64,000 nt of DNA, from contig NC_079880.1 in NCBI RefSeq assembly GCF_029227915.1, positions 2,110,001 through 2,174,000 of the forward strand, written 5' to 3'. Below, piece by piece: positions 25,276 through 36,017 of this stretch. Source of the DNA: Hydractinia symbiolongicarpus (Eukaryota > Cnidaria > Hydrozoa > Anthoathecata > Hydractiniidae). The notes below the pieces were generated by a model. The model ran no database searches, was not told the DNA's origin, and worked only from the letters and a program-made list of their open reading frames with translations. A program made the position numbers and the translations under genes. Position 1 is the stretch's first letter. Each line of letters begins with the position of its first letter.

Positions 25276-25710
25276 CCCGAACGATTTTTTAAATTATTAT
25301 TTCACCACTAAAGCCCATGAGACTTGTAGTATTTAAAAATATTCTCATTTTTGAATTAGACGCTGAATAAAAGAAGTTTAATCGCCGGCAAACGAAAACC
25401 TACGATTTCCCGTAAATCCCGGACTCGGCCCGTATAGTCAAAAGTATACAAAGAAAGTACCCAGGGAGTAAACTCATTTCCCAAACGATATTTTAAATTA
25501 TTTTTCACCACTAAAACGCATGAGACTTGTAGTTTTCAGAAATGTTTTCATTTTTGATGAGACGCTGAATAAAAGAAGTTTAATCGCCGGCAAACGAAAA
25601 CCTGCGATTTCCCGTAAATCCCGGACTCGGCCCGTATAGTCAAAAGTATACAAAAAAAGTTCCCAGGGTGTAAACTCATTTCCCGAACGATTTTTTAAAT
25701 TATTATTTCA

Positions 25711-25733
25711 CCACGGGATTCATTTTTGATGAG
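25711..25733 (+). repeat. Rearrangement junction 1: CACCAC-GGGATT-CATTTTT
   Basis: Between the usual CCAC and CATTTTTGATGAG, the normal 37 bases (TAAAGCCC... to ...ATATTTT) are replaced by GGGATT, making this monomer 31 bases shorter; the step from GATGAG at 25556 to 25728 is 172. The left flank has GTTCCCAGGGTG and the right flank is a TTAATAAAAGTGG monomer. Confidence 0.93.
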
Positions 25734-26719
25734 ACGCTTAATAAAAGTGGTTTAATTGCCGGCAAACGAAAACCCGCGATTTCCCGTAAATCCCGGGCTT
25801 GGCCCGTATAGTCGAATGTATACAAAGAAAGTACCCTGTGAGTAAACTCATTTCCAAAACGATTTTTTAAATTATCTTTTCACCACTAAAACGCTTGAGA
25901 CTTGTAGTTTTCAAAAATGTTTTCATTTTTGATGAGACGCTGAATTAAAGAAGTTTAATCGCCGGCAAACGAAAACCCGCCATTTCCCGTAAACCCCGGA
26001 CTCGGCCCGCATAGTCAAAAGTATACAAAGAAAGTACCCAGGGAGTAAACTCATTTCCCGAACGATTTTTTAAATTACTTTTTCACCACTAAATCGCATG
26101 AGACTTGTAGTTTTCAAAAATGTTTTCATTTTTGATGAGACGCTGAATAAATGAAGTTTAATCGCCGGCAAACGAAAACCTGCGATTTCCCGTAAATCCC
26201 GGACTCGGCCCGTATAGTCAAAAGTATACAAAGAAAGTACCCAGGGTGTAAACGCATTTCCCGAACGATTTTTTAAATTACTATTTCAACACTAAAGCCC
26301 ATGAGACTTGTAGTATTTAAAAATATTTTCATTTTTGATGAGACGCTGAATAAAAGAAGTTTAATCGCCGGCAAACGAAAACCCGCGACTTCCCGTAAAT
26401 CCCGGACTCGGCCCGTATAGTCAAAAGTATACAAAGAAAGTACCCAGGGAGTAAACTCATTTCCCGAACGATTTTTTAAATTTTTTTTCACCACTAAAAC
26501 GCATGAGACTTGTAGTTTTTAAAAATGTTTTCATTTTTGATGAGACGCTGAATAAAAGAAGTTTAATTGCCGGCAAACGAAAACCCGCGTCTTCCCGTAA
26601 ATCCCGGACTCGGCCCGTATAGTCAAAAGTATACAAAGAAAGTACCCAGGGAGTAAACTCATTTCCCAAACGATATTTTAAATTAATTTTCACCACTAAA
26701 ACGCATGAGACTTGTAGTT

Positions 26720-26830
26720 TTCAGAAATGTTTTCAGTTTTGATGAGACGCTTAATAAAAGTGGTTTAATCGCTGGCAAACGAAAACCTGCGCCTTCCCGT
26801 AAATCCCGGACTCGGCCCGTATAGTCAAAA
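26720..26830 (+). repeat. Hybrid monomer with breakpoint at 26763-26770
   Basis: The left part (TTTTCAGTTTTGATG, TTAATAAAAGTGG) is the monomer type seen at about 21900 and 23930. The right part (CGCTGGC, CCTGCGCCTT) is the type at about 22748, in a different position of the 10-mer. The switch lies in the shared GTTTAAT between diagnostic bases at about 26763 and 26770. From here the sequence matches 22748 onward at offset 4022. Confidence 0.85.
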
Positions 26831-29529
26831 GTATACAAAGAAAGTACCCAGGGAGTAAACTCATTTCCCGAACGATTTTTTAAATTTTTTTTCACCATTA
26901 AAACGCATGAGACTTGTAGTTTTTAAAAATGTTTTCATTTTTGATGAGACGCTGAATAAAAGAAGTTTAATTGCCGGCAAACGACAACCCGCGTCTTCCC
27001 GTTAATCCCGGACTCGGCCCGTATAGTCAAAAGTATACAAAGAAAGTACCCAGGGAGTAAACTCATTTCCCAAACGATATTTTAAATTAATTTTCACCAC
27101 TAAAACGCATGAGACTTGTAGTTTTCAGAAATGTTTTCATTTTTGATGAGACGCTGAATAAAAGAAGTTTAATCGCCGGCAAACGAAAACCTGCGATTTC
27201 CCGTAAATCCCGGACTCGGCCCGTATAGTCAAAAGTATACAAAGAAAGTACCCAGGGAGTAAACTCATTTCCCAAACGATATTTTAAATTATTTTTCACC
27301 ACTAAAACGCATGAGACTTGTAGTTTTCAAAAATGTTTTCATTTTTGATGAGACGCTGAATAAAAGAAGTTTAATCGCCGGCAAACGAAAACCTGCGATT
27401 TCCCGTAAATCCCGGACTCGGCTCGTATAGTCAAAAGTATACAAAGAAAGTACCCGGGGTGTAAACTCATTTCCCAAACGATTTTTTAAATTATTATTTC
27501 ACCACTAAAGCCCATGAGACTTGTAGTTTTTAAAAATGTTTTCATTTTTGATGAGACGCTGAATAAAAGAAGTTTAATTGCCGGCAAACTAAAACCCGCG
27601 ACTTCCCGTAAATCCCGGACTGGGCCCGTATAGTCAAAAGTATACAAAGAAAGTACCCAGGGAGTAAACTTATTTCCCGAACGATTTTTTAAATTAATTT
27701 TCACCACTAAAACGCATGAGACTTGTAGTTTTCAGAAATGTTTTCATTTTTGATGAGACGCTTAATGAAAGTTGTTTAATCGCCGGCAAACGAAAACCCG
27801 CGATTTCCCGTAAATCCCGGGCTTGGCCCGTATAGTCGAATGTATACAAAGAAAGTACCCTGTGAGTAAACTCATTTCCCAAACGAATTTTTAAATTATT
27901 TTTTCATAACTAAAACGCATGAGACTTGTAGTTTTCAGAAATGTTTTCAGTTTTGATGAGACGCTTAATCAAAGTGGTTTAATTGCCGGCAAACGAAAAC
28001 CCGCGATTTCCCGTAAATCCCGGGCTTGGCCCGTATAGTCGAATGTATACAAAGAAAGTACCCTGTGAGTAAACTCATTTCCAAAACGATTTTTTAAATT
28101 ATCTTTTCACCACTAAAACGCTTGAGACTTGTAGTTTTCAAAAATGTTTTTATTTTTGATGAGACGCTGAATAAAAGAAGTTTAATTTGCCGGCAAACGA
28201 AAACCCGCCATTTCCCGTAAACCCCGGACTCGGCCCGCATAGTCAAAAGTATACAAAGAAAGTACCCAGGGAGTAAACTCATTTCCCCGAGCGATTTTTT
28301 AAATTATTTTTTCACCACTAAATCGCATGAGACATGTAGTTTTCAAAAATGTTTTCCTTTTTGATGAGACGCTGAATAAAAGAAGTTTAATCGCCGGCAA
28401 ACAAAACCTGCGATTTCCCGTAAATCCCGGACTCGGCCCGTATAGTCAAAAGTATACAAAGAAAGTACCCAGGGTGTAAACTCATTTCCCGAACGATTTT
28501 TTAAATTATTATTTCACCACTAAAGCCCATGAGACTTGTAGTATTTAAAAATATTCTCATTTTTGATGAGACGCTGAATAAAAGAAGTTTAATCGCCGGC
28601 AAACGAAAACCTGCGATTTCCCGTAAATCCCGGACTCGGCTCGTATAGTCAAAATTATACAAAGAAAGTACCCAGGGTGTAAACTCATTTCCCGAACGAT
28701 TTTTTAAATTATTATTTCACCACTAAAGCCCATGAGACTTGTAGTATTTAAAAATATTTTCATTTTTGATGAGACGCTGAATAAAAGAAGTTTAATCGCC
28801 GGCAAACGAAAACCTGCGCCTTCCCGTAAATCCCGGACTCGGCCCGTATAGTCAAAAGTATACAAAGAAAGTACCCAGGGAGTAAACTCATTTCCCGAAC
28901 GATTTTTTAAATTTTTTTTCACCATTAAAACGCATGAGACTTGTAGTTTTTAAAAATGTTTTCATTTTTGATGAGACGCTGAATAAAAGAAGTTTAATCG
29001 CCGGCAAACGAAAACCTGCGATTTCCCGTAAATCCCGGACTCGGCCCGTATAGTCAAAAGTATACAAAGAAAGTACCCAGGGAGTAAACTCATTTCCCGA
29101 ACGATTTTTTAAATTATTATTTCACCACTAAAGCCCATGAGACTTGTAGTATTTAAAAATATTCTCATTTTTGATGAGACGCTGAATAAAAGAAGTTTAA
29201 TCGCCGGCAAACGAAAACCTGCGATTTCCCGTAAATCCCGGACTCGGCCCGTATAGTCAAAAGTATACAAAGAAAGTACCCAGGGAGTAAACTCATTTCC
29301 CAAACGATATTTTAAATTATTTTTCACCACTAAAACGCATGAGACTTGTAGTTTTCAGAAATGTTTTCATTTTTGATGAGACGCTGAATAAAAGAAGTTT
29401 AATCGCCGGCAAACGAAAACCTGCGATTTCCCGTAAATCCCGGACTCGGCCCGTATAGTCAAAAGTATACAAAGAAAGTTCCCAGGGTGTAAACTCATTT
29501 CCCGAACGATTTTTTAAATTATTATTTCA

Positions 29530-29552
29530 CCACGGGATTCATTTTTGATGAG
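29530..29552 (+). repeat. Rearrangement junction 2 (copy of junction 1)
   Basis: Same GGGATT replacement, with GGG at 29534-29536, 3819 bp after junction 1. Both flanks match those of junction 1, so it was copied with the surrounding block. Confidence 0.92.
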
Positions 29553-31931
29553 ACGCTTAATAAAAGTGGTTTAATTGCCGGCAAACGAAAACCCGCGATT
29601 TCCCGTAAATCCCGGGCTTGGCCCGTATAGTCGAATGTATACAAAGAAAGTACCCTGTGAGTAAACTCATTTCCAAAACGATTTTTTAAATTATCTTTTC
29701 ACCACTAAAACGCTTGAGACTTGTAGTTTTCAAAAATGTTTTCATTTTTGATGAGACGCTGAATTAAAGAAGTTTAATCGCCGGCAAACGAAAACCCGCC
29801 ATTTCCCGTAAACCCCGGACTCGGCCCGCATAGTCAAAAGTATACAAAGAAAGTACCCAGGGAGTAAACTCATTTCCCGAACAATTTTTTAAATTATTTT
29901 TTCACCACTAAATCGCATGAGACTTGTAGTTTTCAAAAATGTTTTCATTTTTGATGAGACGCTGAATAAAAGAAGTTTAATCGCCGGCAAACGAAAACCT
30001 GCGATTTTCCGTAAATCCCGGACTCGGCCCGTATAGTCAAAAGTATACAAAGAAAGTACCCAGGGTGTAAACGCATTTCCCGAACGATTTTTTAAATTAC
30101 TATTTCAACACTAAAGCCCATGAGACTTGTAGTATTTAAAAATATTTTCATTTTTGATGAGACGCTGAATAAAAGAAGTTTAATCGCCGGCAAACGAAAA
30201 CCCGCGACTTCCCGTAAATCCCGGACTCGGCCCGTATAGTCAAAAGTATACAAAGAAAGTACCCTGTGAGTAAACTCATTTCCAAAACGATTTTTTAAAT
30301 TATCTTTTCACCACTAAAACGCTTGAGACTTGTAGTTTTCAAAAATGTTTTTATTTTTGATGAGACGCTGAATAAAAGAAGTTTAATTGCCGGCAAACGA
30401 AAACCCGCGTCTTCCCGTTAATCCCGGACTCGGCCCGTATAGTCAAAAGTATACAAAGAAAGTACCCAGGGAGTAAACTCATTTCCCAAACGATATTTTA
30501 AATTAATTTTCACCACTAAAACGCATGAGACTTGTAGTTTTCAGAAATGTTTTCATTTTTGATGAGACGCTGAATAAAAGAAGTTTAATCGCCGGCAAAC
30601 AAAAACCTGCGATTTCCCGTAAATCCCGGACTCGGCCCGTATAGTCAAAAGTATACAAAGAAAGTACCCAGGGAGTAAACTCATTTCCCAAACGATATTT
30701 TAAATTATTTTTCACCACTAAAACGCATGAGACTTGTAGTTTTCAGAAATGTTTTCATTTTTGATGAGACGCTGAATAAAAGAAGTTTAATCGCCGGCAA
30801 ACGAAAACCTGCGATTTCCCGTAAATCCCGGACTCGGCCCGTATAGTCAAAAGTATACAAAGAAAGTTCCCAGGGTGTAAACTCATTTCCCGAACGATTT
30901 TTTAAATTATTATTTCACCACTAAAGCCCATGAGACTTGTAGTATTTAAAAATATTTTCATTTTTGATGAGACGCTGAATAAAAGAAGTTTAATCGCCGG
31001 CAAACGAAAACCTGCGATTTCCCGTAAATCCCGGACTCGGCTCGTATAGTCAAAAGTATACAAAGAAAGTACCCAGGGTGTAAACTCATTTCCCGAACGA
31101 TTTTTTAAATTATTATTTCACCACTAAAGCCCATGAGACTTGTAGTATTTAAAAATATTTTCATTTTTGATGAGACGCTGAATAAAAGAAGTTTAATCGC
31201 CGGCAAACGAAAACCCGCGCCTTCCCGTAAATCCCGGACTCGGCCCGTATAGTCAAAAGTATACAAAGAAAGTACCCAGGGAGTAAACTCATTTCCCGAA
31301 CGATTTTTTAAATTTTTTTTCACCACTAAAACGCATGAGATTTGTAGTTTTTAAAAATGTTTTCATTTTTGATGAGACGCTGAATAAAAGAAGTTTAATT
31401 GCCGGCAAACGAAAACCCGCGTCTTCCCGTAAATCCCGGACTCGGCCCGTATAGCCAAAAGTATACAAAGAAAGTACCCAGAGAGTAAACTCATTTCCCA
31501 AACGATATTTTAAATTATTTTTTCACCACTAAAACGCATAAGACTTGTAGTTTTTAAAAATGTTTTCATTTTTGATGAGACGCTTAATTAAAGTTGTTTA
31601 ATCGCCGGCAAACGAAAACCCGAGATTTCCCGTAAATCCCGGGCTTGGCCCGTATAGTCAAAAGTATACAAAGATAGTACCCAGGGAGTAAACTCATTTC
31701 CAGAACGATTTTTTAAATTATTTTTACACCACTAAAACGCATAAGACTTGTAGTTTATAAAAATGTTTTCATTTTTGATGAGACGCTGAATAAAAGAAGT
31801 TTAATCGCCGGCAAACGAAAACCTGCGATTTCCCGTAAATCCCAGACTCGGCCCGTATAGTCAAAAGTATACAAAGAAAGTACCCAGGGTGTAAGCTCAT
31901 TTCCCGAACTATTTTTTAAATTATTATTTCA

Positions 31932-31954
31932 CCACGGGATTCATTTTTGATGAG
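31932..31954 (+). repeat. Rearrangement junction 3, altered left flank
   Basis: Same GGGATT replacement, with GGG at 31936-31938. The right flank is again TTAATAAAAGTGG, but the left flank now has GTGTAAGCTC and CCCGAACTATTTT instead of GTTCCCAGGGTG and CCCGAACGATTTT. This indicates exchange to the left of the junction after it arose. Confidence 0.92.
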
Positions 31955-34535
31955 ACGCTTAATAAAAGTGGTTTAATTGCCGGCAAACGAAAACCCGCGA
32001 TTTCCCGTAAATCCCGGGCTTTGCCCGTATAGTTGAATGTATACAAAGAAAGTACCCTGTGAGTAAACTCATTTCCAAAACGATTTTTTAAATTATCTTT
32101 TCACCACTAAAACGCTTGAGACTTGTAGTTTTCAAAAATGTTTTCATTTTTGATGAGACGCTGAATAAAAGAAGTTTAATCGCCGGCAAACGAAAACCCG
32201 CCATTTCCCGTAAACCCCGGACTCGGCCCGCATAGTCAAAAGTATACAAAGAAAGTACCCAGGGAGTAAACTCATTTCCCGAACGATTTTTTAAATTATT
32301 TTTTCACCACTAAATCGCATGAGACTTGTAGTTTTCAAAAATGTTTTCATTTTTGATGAGACGCTGAATAAAAGAAGTTTAATCGCCGGCAAACGAAAAC
32401 CTGCGATTTCCCGTAAATCCAGGACTCGGCCCGTATAGTCAAAAGTATACAAAGAAAGTACCCAGGGTGTAAACGCATTTCCCGAACGATTTTTTAAATT
32501 ACTATTTCACCACTAAAGCCCATGAGACTTGTAGTATTTAAAAATATTCTCATTTTTGATGAGACGCTGAATAAAAGAAGTTTAATCGCCGGCAAACGAA
32601 AACCCGCGACTTCCCGTAAATCCCGGACTTGGCTTGTATAGTCAAAAGTATACAAAGAAAGTACCCAGGGAGTAAACTCATTTCCCGAACGATTTTTTAA
32701 ATTTTTTTTCACCACTAAAACGCATGAGACTTGTAGTTTTTAAAAATGTTTTCATTTTTGATGAGACGCTGAATAAAAGAAGTTTAATTGCCGGCAAACG
32801 AAAACCCGCGTCTTCCCGTAAATCCCGGACTCGGCCCGTATAGTCAAAAGTATACAAAGAAAGTACCCAGGGAGTAAACTCATTTCCCAAACGATATTTT
32901 AAATTAATTTTCACCACTAAAACGCATGAGACTTGTAGTTTTCAAAAATGTTTTCATTTTTGATGAGACGCTGAATAAAAGAAGTTTAATCGCCGGCAAA
33001 CGAAAACCTGCGATTTCCCGTAAATCCCGGACTCGGCCCGTATAGTCAAAAGTAAACAAAGAAAGTACCCAGGGTGTAAACTCATTTCCCGAACGATTTT
33101 TTAAATTATTATTTCACCACTAAAGCCCATGAGACTTGTAGTATTTAAAAATATTTTCATTTTTGATGAGACGCTGAATAAAAGAAGTTTAATCGCCGGC
33201 AAACGAAAACCCGCGACTTCCCGTAAATCCCGGACTCGGCCCGTATAGTCAAAAGTATACAAAGAAAGTACCCAGGGAGTAAACTCATTTCCCGAACGAT
33301 TTTTTAAATTTTTTTTCACCACTAAAACGCATGAGACTTGTAGTTTTCAAAAATGTTTTCATTTTTGATGAGACGCTGAATAAAAGAAGTTTAATCGCCG
33401 GCAAACGAAAACCCGCGTCTTCCCGTTAATCCCGGACTCGGCCCGTATAGTCAAAAGTATACAAAGAAAGTTCCCAGGGTGTAAACTCATTTCCCGAACG
33501 ATTTTTTAAATTATTATTTCACCACTAAAGCCCATGAGACTTGTAGTATTTAAAAATATTTTCATTTTTGATGAGACGCTGAATAAAAGAAGTTTAATCG
33601 CCGGCAAACGAAAACCTGCGATTTCCCGTAAATCCCGGACTCGGCTCGTATAGTCAAAAGTATACAAAGAAAGTACCCAGGGTGTAAACTCATTTCCCGA
33701 ACGATTTTTTAAATTATTATTTCACCACTAAAGCCCATGAGACTTGTAGTATTTAAAAATATTTTCATTTTTGATGAGACGCTGAATAAAAGAAGTTTAA
33801 TCGCCGGCAAACGAAAACCCGCGCCTTCCCGTAAATCCCGGACTCGGCCCGTATAGTCAAAAGTATACAAAGAAAGTACCCAGGGAGTAAACTCATTTCC
33901 CGAACGATTTTTTAAATTTTTTTTCACCACTAAAACGCATGAGATTTGTAGTTTTTAAAAATGTTTTCATTTTTGATGAGACGCTGAATAAAAGAAGTTT
34001 AATTGCCGGCAAACGAAAACCCGCGTCTTCCCGTAAATCCCGGACTCGGCCCGTATAGCCAAAAGTATACAAAGAAAGTACCCAGAGAGTAAACTCATTT
34101 CCCAAACGATATTTTAAATTATTTTTTCACCACTAAAACGCATAAGACTTGTAGTTTTTAAAAATGTTTTCATTTTTGATGAGACGCTTAATTAAAGTTG
34201 TTTAATCGCCGGCAAACGAAAACCCGAGATTTCCCGTAAATCCCGGGCTTGGCCCGTATAGTCAAAAGTATACAAAGATAGTACCCAGGGAGTAAACTCA
34301 TTTCCAGAACGATTTTTTAAATTATTTTTACACCACTAAAACGCATAAGACTTGTAGTTTATAAAAATGTTTTCATTTTTGATGAGACGCTGAATAAAAG
34401 AAGTTTAATCGCCGGCAAACGAAAACCTGCGATTTCCCGTAAATCCCAGACTCGGCCCGTATAGTCAAAAGTATACAAAGAAAGTACCCAGGGTGTAAGC
34501 TCATTTCCCGAACTATTTTTTAAATTATTATTTCA

Positions 34536-34558
34536 CCACGGGATTCATTTTTGATGAG
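34536..34558 (+). repeat. Rearrangement junction 4 (copy of junction 3)
   Basis: GGG at 34540-34542, exactly 2604 bp after junction 3 and with the same flanks, as expected from the 13-mer duplication. Confidence 0.92.
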
Positions 34559-36017
34559 ACGCTTAATAAAAGTGGTTTAATTGCCGGCAAACGAAAACCC
34601 GCGATTTCCCGTAAATCCCGGGCTTTGCCCGTATAGTTGAATGTATACAAAGAAAGTACCCTGTGAGTAAACTCATTTCCAAAACGATTTTTTAAATTAT
34701 CTTTTCACCACTAAAACGCTTGAGACTTGTAGTTTTCAAAAATGTTTTCATTTTTGATGAGACGCTGAATAAAAGAAGTTTAATCGCCGGCAAACGAAAA
34801 CCCGCCATTTCCCGTAAACCCCGGACTCGGCCCGCATAGTCAAAAGTATACAAAGAAAGTACCCAGGGAGTAAACTCATTTCCCGAACGATTTTTTAAAT
34901 TATTTTTTCACCACTAAATCGCATGAGACTTGTAGTTTTCAAAAATGTTTTCATTTTTGATGAGACGCTGAATAAAAGAAGTTTAATCGCCGGCAAACGA
35001 AAACCTGCGATTTCCCGTAAATCCAGGACTCGGCCCGTATAGTCAAAAGTATACAAAGAAAGTACCCAGGGTGTAAACGCATTTCCCGAACGATTTTTTA
35101 AATTACTATTTCACCACTAAAGCCCATGAGACTTGTAGTATTTAAAAATATTCTCATTTTTGATGAGACGCTGAATAAAAGAAGTTTAATCGCCGGCAAA
35201 CGAAAACCCGCGACTTCCCGTAAATCCCGGACTTGGCTTGTATAGTCAAAAGTATACAAAGAAAGTACCCAGGGAGTAAACTCATTTCCCGAACGATTTT
35301 TTAAATTTTTTTTCACCACTAAAACGCATGAGACTTGTAGTTTTTAAAAATGTTTTCATTTTTGATGAGACGCTGAATAAAAGAAGTTTAATTGCCGGCA
35401 AACGAAAACCCGCGTCTTCCCGTAAATCCCGGACTCGGCCCGTATAGTCAAAAGTATACAAAGAAAGTACCCAGGGAGTAAACTCATTTCCCAAACGATA
35501 TTTTAAATTAATTTTCACCACTAAAACGCATGAGACTTGTAGTTTTCAAAAATGTTTTCATTTTTGATGAGACGCTGAATAAAAGAAGTTTAATCGCCGG
35601 CAAACGAAAACCTGCGATTTCCCGTAAATCCCGGACTCGGCCCGTATAGTCAAAAGTAAACAAAGAAAGTACCCAGGGTGTAAACTCATTTCCCGAACGA
35701 TTTTTTAAATTATTATTTCACCACTAAAGCCCATGAGACTTGTAGTATTTAAAAATATTTTCATTTTTGATGAGACGCTGAATAAAAGAAGTTTAATCGC
35801 CGGCAAACGAAAACCCGCGACTTCCCGTAAATCCCGGACTCGGCCCGTATAGTCAAAAGTATACAAAGAAAGTACCCAGGGAGTAAACTCATTTCCCGAA
35901 CGATTTTTTAAATTTTTTTTCACCACTAAAACGCATGAGACTTGTAGTTTTCAAAAATGTTTTCATTTTTGATGAGACGCTGAATAAAAGAAGTTTAATC
36001 GCCGGCAAACGAAAACC

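Larger units (their letters stand above)
25276..30827 (+). repeat. Rearranged zone of shuffled 10-mer segments
   Basis: The order of the 10-mer breaks down, but long blocks still match. Positions 26770-28997 match 22748-24975 (offset 4022), and about 28999-30263 match about 25180-26444 (offset 3819, exactly one monomer less). After 30264 a class 1 tail (CTGTGAG) is joined. Hybrid monomers mark the joins at 26763-26770, 28955-28998 and 30352-30386. The zone also contains the first two GGGATT junctions. There is no coding or unique sequence. Confidence 0.85.
30828..36017 (+). repeat. 13-mer higher-order repeat, 2604 bp, two copies
   Basis: Two units, about 30828-33431 and 33432-36017. Marker pairs at exactly 2604-bp spacing include AAAGTTCCCAGGG (30867, 33471 region), CCCAGAGAG, TTTTTACACCAC, GTTTATAAAAATG, GTGTAAGCTC, the GGGATT junction (31936, 34540), GGGCTTTGCCCG with AGTTGAATG, ATCCAGGACTC, GGACTTGGCTTG and AGTAAACAAAG. 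The unit is 35 bases short of 13 x 203, mainly because it contains the 31-bp-shorter junction monomer. I saw no difference between copies at any marker, so it is probably one of the youngest duplications here. Confidence 0.9.

Noticed and set aside
25711-25733. Insertion site or target duplication of a mobile element at the GGGATT junction
   Set aside because: Only about six bases of filler are present, there is no flanking duplication and no element sequence. A deletion with filler explains it better.
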